A DNA stretch of 64,000 bases from Nitratireductor indicus C115 (lineage in GTDB: Bacteria > Pseudomonadota > Alphaproteobacteria > Rhizobiales > Rhizobiaceae): contig NZ_AMSI01000002.1 in assembly GCF_000300515.1 (NCBI RefSeq), positions 1 to 64,000 of the forward strand, in the 5' to 3' direction. Both the position numbers and the translations under genes were made by a program. Positions 39,682 to 46,986 of this stretch are shown here, piece by piece (positions within the stretch are counted from its first letter, which is position 1; each line of letters opens with the position of its first letter). The notes beneath the pieces are model-generated. The model saw nothing but the letters and a program-made list of their open reading frames with translations. It searched no databases and was not told where the DNA came from.

Positions 39682-40110
39682 TCATTCCTGCGGCAATGCC
39701 TCGCCGGAATATTGCGCCGCAAATTCAGCGCTCGGCGGAATGGGCTTGATAATGTCGATCATCACACCGTTCGGATCGCTGGTGATGAAGTGCCGCTGTC
39801 CAAATGCTTCATCGCGAAGACTAAGCAGGATCGGAAGCCCTGCCTGCGAAAGCCGGTCGTAGACCGCATCCACATCCTCGACCTCGAAATTGAGCAATAA
39901 CCCGCTCGTTAGCCCTCGCCCGGATGCGGGTATCGTTTCATGGTCACCGTTTAGAACGGCAAGGTTGATCGCCTCGTTCCCGCTGGATTGCAGATGGACA
40001 TACCAGTCGCTTTCAAACAGCGCTCGGAACCCGAAATGCTCGCAATAGAACGAAGCGGTTCGCCCGACATCCTCCGTCATCAGCACCGGATAGAACTGGG
40101 TGCATTTCAT
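39682..40110 (-). CDS. VOC-family (glyoxalase/bleomycin-resistance fold) protein
   Basis: A 142-residue VOC-superfamily protein. The first module starts [21 protein letters not shown] and the second ends [14 protein letters not shown], the common pattern of single-chain two-module VOC proteins. The metal-site His/Glu pattern is incomplete, which points to a ligand-binding (resistance-type) protein rather than glyoxalase I. It is divergent from a TetR gene with a perfect operator between, so it is probably the regulated target. Confidence 0.85.
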   Translation of the reverse strand: MKCTQFYPVLMTEDVGRTASFYCEHFGFRALFESDWYVHLQSSGNEAINLAVLNGDHETIPASGRGLTSGLLLNFEVEDVDAVYDRLSQAGLPILLSLRDEAFGQRHFITSDPNGVMIDIIKPIPPSAEFAAQYSGEALPQE

Positions 40111-40131
40111 GGTTTTCACCTCGCTTCATAT

Positions 40132-40154
40132 AAGATACATTCTGCATGTATCTT
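40132..40154. promoter_or_regulatory. Perfect inverted-repeat operator for the divergent TetR regulator
   Basis: AAGATACAT-TCTGC-ATGTATCTT is a 9-bp perfect inverted repeat with a 5-base spacer, in the 68-base gap between the VOC and TetR genes. A weaker related palindrome, TGCATGTATGCA (40172-40183), overlaps the TetR start codon. This arrangement is typical of autorepressing TetR/target pairs. Confidence 0.7.
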
Positions 40155-40178
40155 TTTATTAACAAACAGGCTGCATGT

Positions 40179-40778
40179 ATGCAAGAGAAACTGGAACGCC
40201 GCTCAAATCGCGACCGCACGGCCGCGACGCGAGCTGCCCTCCTCAAGGCCGCTCGCGCGCTTTTCATTGAAAAAGGCTATGCAGACACCGGCACACCCGA
40301 GATCGTCGCAGCAGCAAAGGTGACGCGCGGAGCGCTCTATCATCACTTCAGCGACAAGGCGGGCTTGCTTCGCGCCATCGTGGAAGCCGAAGCGAAAGAG
40401 GTTGCATCCACGATAGAACACGCCACGCGGGACGCCGAAACACCCCTGGACGCACTCACGGAAGGCGCCGACGCGTATTTCGAGGCAATGCGCACACCGG
40501 GCCGTGCGCGCCTGCTGCTTCTTGAGGGCCCTGTCGTCCTGGGTATCGATGAGATGGCGGCAATAGACAGCGCCTCCGGCGGGCAGACATTGCTTGACGG
40601 CCTGCGTCTGGCGGATCGGGACGGCCGGCTGGCGGGCGTCCCCTTGAAACAGCTCTCGGAGATGCTGTCCGCGGCCTTCGACAGGGCGGCCCTCGCTATC
40701 GCGGGCGGGGCCCGTGAAGCTCCCTATCGCGATGCCGCCAGATCGCTTCTGAAAGCACTTCTGCTCGGAAAAACCTGA
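40179..40778 (+). CDS. TetR-family transcriptional regulator
   Basis: A 199-residue repressor. The N-terminal HTH (about 10-55) reads TRAALLKAARALFIEKGYADTGTPEIV followed by GALYHHFSDKAGLLRAIV, the standard TetR signature. The C-terminal ligand domain is variable. An in-frame ATG at 40146 lies inside the operator palindrome and would add 11 unusual residues; ATG at 40179 with an AGG 8 bases upstream is preferred. It probably controls the divergent VOC gene and itself. Confidence 0.9.
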   Translation: MQEKLERRSNRDRTAATRAALLKAARALFIEKGYADTGTPEIVAAAKVTRGALYHHFSDKAGLLRAIVEAEAKEVASTIEHATRDAETPLDALTEGADAYFEAMRTPGRARLLLLEGPVVLGIDEMAAIDSASGGQTLLDGLRLADRDGRLAGVPLKQLSEMLSAAFDRAALAIAGGAREAPYRDAARSLLKALLLGKT

Positions 40779-40932
40779 CAGGACCGCAGGCTTGATCTGC
40801 GTCAAGGACATATATCCCTGCAGACCGCAACTCTGTGCCGCCAAGGTAACCCGCGCAACGTCACGAATCTGACGCGTTCTTCGGCAAATCTGGGCAAGAG
40901 CGGGAGAGCAAAACAGGTGACGGAGACTTCCG

Positions 40933-42726
40933 ATGATGAACCTGCAGCAGACACCACGCCTACCCCAGCGCAGCATCTCCGCCACGCCACCGCATCCAGA
41001 CGAACCTTTGGACCGCGATGATCCATTCCGGATCGCTGATCGCATGCATCACGCCACGATCGCCTCGGCAACACTGGGCATTTCACCCATCAGCCTGTTT
41101 CAGGCCTGGCAGGATTGGGCACTCCATCTGGCCGCCTCGCCCGGCAAGCAACATCAAATCCTGAACAAGCTCCTGAGCAAGCAGGTGCGCCTGACGCGTT
41201 TCGTTAGCGACTGCGCCCTTGAGGGAGAGAAGGCTGAGCCCTGTATCGAACCCCTGCCCCAGGATCATCGCTTTTCCGATCCGGGCTGGAGCAAAATCCC
41301 CTTCAGCCTCATGGCGCAATCCTTCCTTCTCACACAGCAATGGTGGCACAACGCCACGACCGGCGTTGCGGGTGTTTCCACGCATCACGAACGACTTGCC
41401 GCCTTCTACGCGCGCCAGTTCCTGGACATGCTGTCGCCAAGCAATTTCGCATTTGGGAATCCGGAAGTAATCGCCGCCACCATGCGCGAGGGAGGAGCCA
41501 ACCTGATGCGCGGCCTTGCCTATTTTCTTGAGGACGCCGCCCATGTAACGCCCCATGAAAAATGCAATTTCCAACCCGGCCGGGATGTCGCAACGACATC
41601 CGGCGAGGTCGTCTTTCGCAACGATCTGGTCGAATTGATCCAATATGCCCCCACAACAGGCACGGTCATGACCGAGCCCCTCTTGGTCGTGCCTGCCTGG
41701 ATCATGAAATATTATATTCTCGATCTGTCTCCGCAAAACTCATTGATCCGCTATCTGGTCGATGCGGGCTTCACCGTCTTTGCCATCTCCTGGGTTAATC
41801 CCGACGAACGCCATCGCGATGTTTCCTTCGACGATTATATCCGGCGCGGGGTAATGGCCGCGCTTGATGCCGTCGAGAAAATCACCGGCGTACTGCATAT
41901 ACACGCCGCAGGGTATTGCCTTGGCGGCACCTTGCTCGCGGCGGCGGCCGCCGCCATGGCGCGCGATAAGGATGATCGCCTCAAAACCCTGACCATGCTC
42001 GCGGCACAGGTTGATTTCGACGAGCCGGGGGAACTGGGCCTTTTCATCGACGAAAGCCAGCTCGCCTTCCTTGAGGATGTGATGTGGCAGCAGGGTTACC
42101 TCGACCAGAAGCAGATGGCCGGAGCCTTCCAGATGCTGCGCTCGCAGGATCTCGTCTGGTCACGGATGGTGCGCGAATACCTGATCGGCGAGAGACCACA
42201 GATGAACGACCTCATGGCATGGAACGCGGATGCAACGCGCATGCCCTACCGCATGCACACCCAGTATCTGCGACGCTTCTACCTGAACAATGATCTTGCG
42301 CAGGGACGCTTCGAGGTGAACGGACACAACGTTCAACTCGAAGATATCCGCCTCCCCGTATTTGCAGTTGGAACCGTGACCGATCACGTTGCGCCGTGGC
42401 GCTCGGTGTTCAAGCTCATTCATCTCTTCGACGCCGATGTGGACTTCGTCCTAACCTCTGGCGGGCACAATGCCGGCATCGTCTCCGAACCCGGCCACCC
42501 GCACCGCAGCTACCGCAGCCTGCAATACAGGCATGGCGAACCGCACCCGGAGGCCGAGAAGTGGATGCACGAAACCGAGGCAGAACCGGGCTCCTGGTGG
42601 CCTGAATGGGCGAACTGGCTGAAGCAGCGATCCACAGGCCCCTCGGCTGCCCGCGCTCCGGGCAACGAGGAAACCGGATATCCACCCCTTGATCCAGCGC
42701 CCGGCTCCTATGTCTTGATGAAGTGA
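40933..42726 (+). CDS. phaC: Class I polyhydroxyalkanoate synthase
   Basis: A 597-residue polymerase that makes polyhydroxyalkanoate from hydroxyacyl-CoA. The lipase-box variant GYCLGGT carries nucleophile Cys329; the catalytic Asp is in TVTDHVAPWRSV and the His in SGGHNAGIV. The N-terminal domain (FSLMAQSFLLTQQWWHNATTGVAG) is typical of class I PhaC. No phaB/phaA or phasin gene is adjacent, so it may be a stand-alone copy. GGAGAC precedes the tandem ATG codons. It ends 15 bases from the converging exporter locus. Confidence 0.92.
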   Translation: MMNLQQTPRLPQRSISATPPHPDEPLDRDDPFRIADRMHHATIASATLGISPISLFQAWQDWALHLAASPGKQHQILNKLLSKQVRLTRFVSDCALEGEKAEPCIEPLPQDHRFSDPGWSKIPFSLMAQSFLLTQQWWHNATTGVAGVSTHHERLAAFYARQFLDMLSPSNFAFGNPEVIAATMREGGANLMRGLAYFLEDAAHVTPHEKCNFQPGRDVATTSGEVVFRNDLVELIQYAPTTGTVMTEPLLVVPAWIMKYYILDLSPQNSLIRYLVDAGFTVFAISWVNPDERHRDVSFDDYIRRGVMAALDAVEKITGVLHIHAAGYCLGGTLLAAAAAAMARDKDDRLKTLTMLAAQVDFDEPGELGLFIDESQLAFLEDVMWQQGYLDQKQMAGAFQMLRSQDLVWSRMVREYLIGERPQMNDLMAWNADATRMPYRMHTQYLRRFYLNNDLAQGRFEVNGHNVQLEDIRLPVFAVGTVTDHVAPWRSVFKLIHLFDADVDFVLTSGGHNAGIVSEPGHPHRSYRSLQYRHGEPHPEAEKWMHETEAEPGSWWPEWANWLKQRSTGPSAARAPGNEETGYPPLDPAPGSYVLMK

Positions 42727-42741
42727 GGGAGGACTGCAGCC

Positions 42742-44070
42742 TTATCGTTCCCCCAGACTTTTCGACAATTGATCGACGATGGGAGCGAAGAAATAGCTGA
42801 TCAGGGTACGCTCACCCGTTATCACGTCGACTGCGGCGGTCATGCCGGGCCGCAATGATTTGCGTCCCGCCGGCATATCGAGATAGCCGGTTTCCGGCTG
42901 CAACCGCACCACATAGTCCCATCGGCCCGGCTGACGCTCTACCGAATTTGCCGACACCTCCAGAACACGGGCGCGGATCGCGCCGAACCGCTCAGCAGGA
43001 AATGCCGCCAGACGGATGCGCGCCTCTTGCCCGACATGCAGAAAACCGCTGTCCTGATTGGAAAAATAGGCCTCCACTTCCAGTCCGCCATCAGACGGAA
43101 CGATTGTCATCAGATCCTCCCCTGCGCGCGCAATGCCGCCAACCGTGAAAAGTGACATCTGCGCCACGGTGCCTGAGACGGGAGCCAAAAGCCTTGATCC
43201 ATTGATCTGGCGTTCGGCCGCGCGTTCCTTTTGAGCAAGCGCCGCCAAGCGTGCATCAATCTCACTGCGACGTTGCCGGATGCGGTTGTTCTGGGCGGTC
43301 ACGAGCGCACGACGCTCTGCCACCAGAGCCGAAACCGCGGCCGCCTGTTGTTCGCGTTGTTTCAAAAGGACATTGCGTTGCTGGAATGCGTCCTCATAAG
43401 ATTCCAGCGCCGTCAACACATTTGCCCGCGATGCCGTGCCGTTGCGCGCCAGCTTTTCAGCCGCTTCTTTCCTCTCGCCGCGAATGTCAATAAGAGCGTC
43501 CGCGCGTGCGATGTTGGCTTCCGTCGCCAAGCCCGCCTTGTCGGTTTCTTCGATGCGCGCACTCAAGCGGCGCAGATTGATCATGACATCGGCTTTCTCT
43601 GCAGTGAGCAACTGCGCCTGCTCGGCGGAGAAATTTCTCTCTCTGTTCCCGATCCCATTCAGGACAGGAGGGTTAAAGGGAATTTCCGGCATCTTTCCTG
43701 TGGCGATATCTATTTTATCGAGGCTTTCGAGCAGGTTTTGCAAGCGGGCAGCTTCAATGCGCAGATGCTGCCGTTCTTCGACAATCAACTCACGCTCAAC
43801 ATTCACCTCCGTCGCGTCCAGCGTCACTAGGAGATCGCCCTTCGTGACGCTTGCTCCATCGCGCACTAAAATCGCGGTGACCGGCGCTGAAACCTCCGGC
43901 TGAACCACCTGAACACGCTCGACAGGGATGATCAGCCCTTCTCCTTGAGCCGTTATCTCGACCCTCAATATCATCGACGCCGTAAGACAGATGATGAAGA
44001 TCGCAATGGAGATAAAAATCGTGACATGAAGCGTAGGGGATCCGATGGTCTTTGCTTCATCCGGCCTCAT
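42742..44070 (-). CDS. HlyD-family type I secretion membrane-fusion protein
   Basis: A 442-residue periplasmic adaptor. A single N-terminal membrane helix (about 14-36, VTIFISIAIFIICLTASMIL) leads to a lipoyl-like segment (EVSAPVTAILVRDGASVTKGD), a long coiled coil with many Glu/Arg/Ala (about 80-290), and the second lipoyl half with beta-barrel (LLAPVSGTVAQM, LRPGMTAAVDV). HlyD proteins link an inner-membrane ABC exporter to TolC. ATG at 44070 follows AGAGGGGGCG and overlaps the transporter gene by 14 bases. It is the last gene of the locus; no TolC gene is nearby. Confidence 0.9.
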   Translation of the reverse strand: MRPDEAKTIGSPTLHVTIFISIAIFIICLTASMILRVEITAQGEGLIIPVERVQVVQPEVSAPVTAILVRDGASVTKGDLLVTLDATEVNVERELIVEERQHLRIEAARLQNLLESLDKIDIATGKMPEIPFNPPVLNGIGNRERNFSAEQAQLLTAEKADVMINLRRLSARIEETDKAGLATEANIARADALIDIRGERKEAAEKLARNGTASRANVLTALESYEDAFQQRNVLLKQREQQAAAVSALVAERRALVTAQNNRIRQRRSEIDARLAALAQKERAAERQINGSRLLAPVSGTVAQMSLFTVGGIARAGEDLMTIVPSDGGLEVEAYFSNQDSGFLHVGQEARIRLAAFPAERFGAIRARVLEVSANSVERQPGRWDYVVRLQPETGYLDMPAGRKSLRPGMTAAVDVITGERTLISYFFAPIVDQLSKSLGER

Positions 44071-45760
44071 GAAACGCCCCCTCTGCGGCAAAATCGAAGA
44101 CAGCATCGGCCCGCTCAAAGACGTCCGGTCGATGTGTGATGATAATCACCGTCGTCTTGCCTTTCAGTTCCATCAATTCACGCACCATCCGACGCTGCGC
44201 GCCCTCGTCCAATGCGCTCGTCGGCTCGTCCAGAATGAGAACGGACGGCTTCTGAAGAACCGCCCTGGCAATTGCCACGCGCTGCCTTTGCCCACCGGAA
44301 AGCGCACTGCCTCGCTCACCCACCTGAGCATCGAAACCACCGGAAAGCTGTTCAGGAAGGTCTGCGGCAGCAGCCACGCAAAGCGCTCTGCGCAATTCAT
44401 CATCGCTTGCGTCAAGCCGGTCGAGCAGGAGATTGTCGCGCAGTGTTCCCGAAAATAGGTAAGGCTCCTGAGGTACATAGACGATGCGGGAGCGCACGCT
44501 TTCCGGGTCGTAACGCTGAATATCTTCACCGCCGAGCAAGATTCGTCCGCCGGAAGGTGTTTCAAGACCGCAGGCCAGCTTCCCAAAAGTCGATTTTCCA
44601 ACACCTGAAGGACCGACGATCACCGTGCAGAACCCTGGTTCCGCAGTAAAATTGAAGCACTTCAGAACGGGTGCGTCCGGCCCATAGAAGAAACCCACAT
44701 TCTCGAAAACGAGACGATCTTCGATATCGTGTGGCAAACTTGGCTTTTTGCCGAAGGGTTCCGTCGGCTCATTGACAATATCGCCAAGACGTTGCCGCGA
44801 GACCTTGAGATTTTGCCAATCCTGCCACAGGCGTGAGAAACCCGCCACAGGTCCCGCGATCTTCTCTGCGATCAACTGGAATGCAATAAGCTGCCCGAGA
44901 GTCAGTTCCCCGGCAAAAACCTGCATCGCCCCAACATAGATGATCGCGATGGTAACGACACGCTCGCAGGTCTGGGTCAGTTCGCTACTGGAAATATTGA
45001 GTATTTGCGCACTGCGAATGGCTTCAAGCGAACGCTGCAATGTTGCCTCGATGCGCTTTAGAATGACCTTTTCGGCACCGAGTGCCTTAACGGAGACTGA
45101 ACCCGACAGGCTCTCCACGATCCGAGCCTGGTGTGCAGCTCCAGCATCGAACTGGGCACGCAATCGCTTCCGCAAGAACGGGCCAAAGCAGAGATAGATG
45201 AGCACCTGCAAAGGTAGACTAACAAGAACGATCAGTGTCAATTTGGATGACAACGTCAACAAAATAACTAGGTAAATACCAACAAAGACCACATCAAGCG
45301 CAATTCCTGTTGTGGTACCAACAATGAAGGCGCGGATTGTGTCGGTTTCGCCAACCCTGGTCATGGTTTGACCAACCGGCCAATGCCTGAAATGCGCCAA
45401 CGGCAACTTGAAAAGATGCTCAAAAATGCGCCCGCCCAACTCTCTGGTGACGCGATTTGCGGTGAGCATCCCCAACACGTTCGAAGTGACCGTGAAAAGG
45501 CTTTGGAACAACCCAGCGCCCGCGAGAACAATCACGACAACCAGCAGCGACGCTTCGCGCTGGAAGGGCAAAATACGATCGATAACCACTTGAATAATGA
45601 ATGGCTGGATCAGGCCGACCAGGCGCAGACAAGCAGCCAGAAAAAGCAATTCCGCATAGAGCGGAATATACCGGCGCAATGTTTCAGAAAACCAGCTCAG
45701 CGGTATTTCACGTGATGCGTTTAGATTATTGAAAAGCATGGGAAAAACCAACCGATCCAA
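44057..45760 (-). CDS. HlyB-type ABC exporter without an N-terminal C39/C39-like domain
   Basis: An ABC exporter of 567 residues, with transmembrane domain (about 20-305) and ATPase domain (about 340-567). The sequence IPLSWFSETLRRYIPLYAE joined to LIQPFIIQVVIDRILPFQR is HlyB/peptide-exporter type. Walker A is GPSGVGKST, signature LSGGQRQR, Walker B ILDEPTSALD, H-loop ITHRPD. HlyB and double-glycine exporters are usually 700 or more residues because of an N-terminal C39 peptidase or C39-like domain; here that part is missing. The start may be TTG at the given end or ATG about 21 bases inside. Confidence 0.92.
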   Translation of the reverse strand: MDRLVFPMLFNNLNASREIPLSWFSETLRRYIPLYAELLFLAACLRLVGLIQPFIIQVVIDRILPFQREASLLVVVIVLAGAGLFQSLFTVTSNVLGMLTANRVTRELGGRIFEHLFKLPLAHFRHWPVGQTMTRVGETDTIRAFIVGTTTGIALDVVFVGIYLVILLTLSSKLTLIVLVSLPLQVLIYLCFGPFLRKRLRAQFDAGAAHQARIVESLSGSVSVKALGAEKVILKRIEATLQRSLEAIRSAQILNISSSELTQTCERVVTIAIIYVGAMQVFAGELTLGQLIAFQLIAEKIAGPVAGFSRLWQDWQNLKVSRQRLGDIVNEPTEPFGKKPSLPHDIEDRLVFENVGFFYGPDAPVLKCFNFTAEPGFCTVIVGPSGVGKSTFGKLACGLETPSGGRILLGGEDIQRYDPESVRSRIVYVPQEPYLFSGTLRDNLLLDRLDASDDELRRALCVAAAADLPEQLSGGFDAQVGERGSALSGGQRQRVAIARAVLQKPSVLILDEPTSALDEGAQRRMVRELMELKGKTTVIIITHRPDVFERADAVFDFAAEGAFHEAG

Positions 45761-45790
45761 AAGTCGGTAGAGGGCATCGAACAGCGACCG

Positions 45791-45803
45791 GGGGAAGCTC
45801 CCC
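45791..45803 (-). other. Stem-loop between peptide gene and ABC exporter gene
   Basis: GGGGA-AGC-TCCCC is a short GC-rich perfect stem in the gap after the second peptide gene. No U-tract follows on the minus strand. It could stabilise or process the peptide mRNA so that peptides outnumber the exporter. Confidence 0.35.
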
Positions 45804-45847
45804 GATCGCCTCGATTTTAACCTACAGGCTGACTTGGAGTTCAGACC

Positions 45848-46075
45848 TCAGGCAAAGTAGCCTGCGACCGCACTACCGATGAAGCCGCCCATCGTCGACC
45901 CGATACTTTCGCCAATTTCGGCACCCGCAGCACTTCCGAAGTAATTGCCGATCGCTCCGCCGATGACACTTCCTAAGGACTGACCGATGCCCGCTCCTGC
46001 ATTTGCTGCAGCACCTCCGCCCAAACTAATCCTGTCAGCCTGAGCGTAATTCTCAAAATTGGTGTCAATATTCAT
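45848..46075 (-). CDS. Small glycine-zipper secreted peptide A (putative bacteriocin)
   Basis: A 75-residue peptide. Residues 1-18 look like a leader (acidic and polar, MNIDTNFENYAQADRISL), followed by Gly19-Gly20-Gly21 and a hydrophobic core full of GxxxG steps (GQSLGSVIGGAIGNYFG, then IGESIGSTMGGFIG). There is no lysine anywhere and only one arginine (Arg15). It is a clear homologue of the upstream peptide: the last 46 residues align without gaps. The ATG at 46075 follows GTGGATTTCAA. An in-frame TTG 27 bases earlier is rejected because it shifts the leader out of register with the sister peptide. Structure suggests a membrane-inserting two-peptide bacteriocin. Confidence 0.8.
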   Translation of the reverse strand: MNIDTNFENYAQADRISLGGGAAANAGAGIGQSLGSVIGGAIGNYFGSAAGAEIGESIGSTMGGFIGSAVAGYFA

Positions 46076-46127
46076 TTGAAATCCACATAAATATCTATTC
46101 AAGTAATTGAATTATAATAATTTCTTA

Positions 46128-46358
46128 TCAGTCAAATAAGGCACCCAGCTCACCGCCGATGGTTCCTCCAATAGTATTCCCAATACCTATTCCAACGCCT
46201 GCGCCAGGAAGATTGGCGAGAAGTCCACCCACGGCCCCACCGATAGTCGCACCAAGAAGCTGTCCAATGTCGTGTCCAATTTGCATACCGCTTGCTCCTC
46301 CACCAAAGCTCAGATTTTCCTGGAAGATACTTGTAGTGACTTTCGAAAAGTTAGTCAT
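46128..46358 (-). CDS. Small glycine-zipper secreted peptide B (putative bacteriocin)
   Basis: A 76-residue peptide with the same plan as its downstream sister. Leader residues 1-18 (MTNFSKVTTSIFQENLSF) precede Gly19-Gly20-Gly21-Ala22, at exactly the same position as in peptide A. The core has repeated GxxxG steps (IGQLLGATIGGAVGG, IGIGNTIGGTIGG) and ends LGALFD. The only lysine is Lys6, in the leader. AAGGAAAG 7-8 bases before the ATG is the best ribosome site in the locus, consistent with high expression. The gap to peptide A is 52 bases. Confidence 0.8.
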   Translation of the reverse strand: MTNFSKVTTSIFQENLSFGGGASGMQIGHDIGQLLGATIGGAVGGLLANLPGAGVGIGIGNTIGGTIGGELGALFD

Positions 46359-46414
46359 TTGTACTTTCCTTTCTGTTTTCGGAAGCTTGAAATTTTTTCT
46401 TCCCTGGTGAAATT

Positions 46415-46538
46415 CCGGATACTATTATCCGGTGCGAAGCAGATGAAATTTTTCCTGTACATCTCATCTGCATGCACTGAGGCCATCAGACCTCATATGC
46501 ATCGGGTACCACCTGACTGCTGTTCTCGATGCGTCAGG
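46415..46538 (-). promoter_or_regulatory. Structured gap between acyltransferase and peptide genes
   Basis: Three inverted repeats lie in the 193-base gap: CCGGAT/ATCCGG (46415-46432, 6-base loop), GCAGATGA/TCATCTGC (46439-46471) and CCTGAC/GTCAGG (46512-46538). None has a U-tract. They may attenuate, process or protect the mRNA, or flank a separate promoter for the peptides. Confidence 0.4.
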
Positions 46539-46551
46539 CTGGGTTGAGTTC

Positions 46552-46986
46552 TTAGTTTGGCGCGCTACGGGGCAGGTTGAACCAACGGTTCGTCTTGCGG
46601 ACGGCCGCCCCCTCACTGCGTCGCACGCTACTCCCTGTTTCGCCGGGAAATACGTTTCGCAAATCGCGAATGATTTCGTTTTTCGTTCCGTATGGCGCGA
46701 TAAAGTCATTGAAAAAAAGGTTTGGGCCAGAAGCCCATTCATCGGAACCAAGTGCCCTCCCCGTCTTGAGCACATCTGCTTCAACGGCATCGCTCAAACG
46801 CGCCCAGGTCACCATGCCTGTGGGAACACCGTTATCGTTGACATAGAAACGGCTTTGACCACACCGAAGTGCCGGCAATATTTCAGTCGTGAAATAAGGC
46901 CCAATGGAAAACTGCCGGTGATAAGTCGAGCGTGCCAGTAATTCAAAGGCAAAGCCGGTTGCCAGATAGAGGTCGAGTCCCTTCAT
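46552..46986 (-). CDS. HlyC-family (RTX toxin-activating) acyltransferase homologue
   Basis: A 144-residue GNAT-like acyltransferase related to HlyC/RtxC, which transfer fatty acyl groups from acyl-ACP to lysines of RTX protoxins. The essential His is His23 (ARSTYHRQFS) and the essential Asp is Asp94 in LFFNDFIAPYG, both at HlyC-like positions. Between them lie the family segments GQSRFYVNDNGVPTGMVTWA and SDEWASG. It is shorter than HlyC (170) at the C-terminus. The start ATG overlaps the peptidase stop (ATGA) after a GGGGGG run. No RTX protein is encoded in the window, so the two small peptides are the likely substrates. Confidence 0.85.
   Translation of the reverse strand: MKGLDLYLATGFAFELLARSTYHRQFSIGPYFTTEILPALRCGQSRFYVNDNGVPTGMVTWARLSDAVEADVLKTGRALGSDEWASGPNLFFNDFIAPYGTKNEIIRDLRNVFPGETGSSVRRSEGAAVRKTNRWFNLPRSAPN

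Noticed and set aside
46076-46102. TTG start giving peptide A nine extra residues
   Set aside because: It would move the GGG site from residue 19 to 28, out of register with the sister peptide, and it has no ribosome site; ATG 46075 is preferred.
46415-46432. CCGGAT/ATCCGG stem considered as an intrinsic terminator
   Set aside because: No U-tract on either strand; kept only as part of a structured gap.
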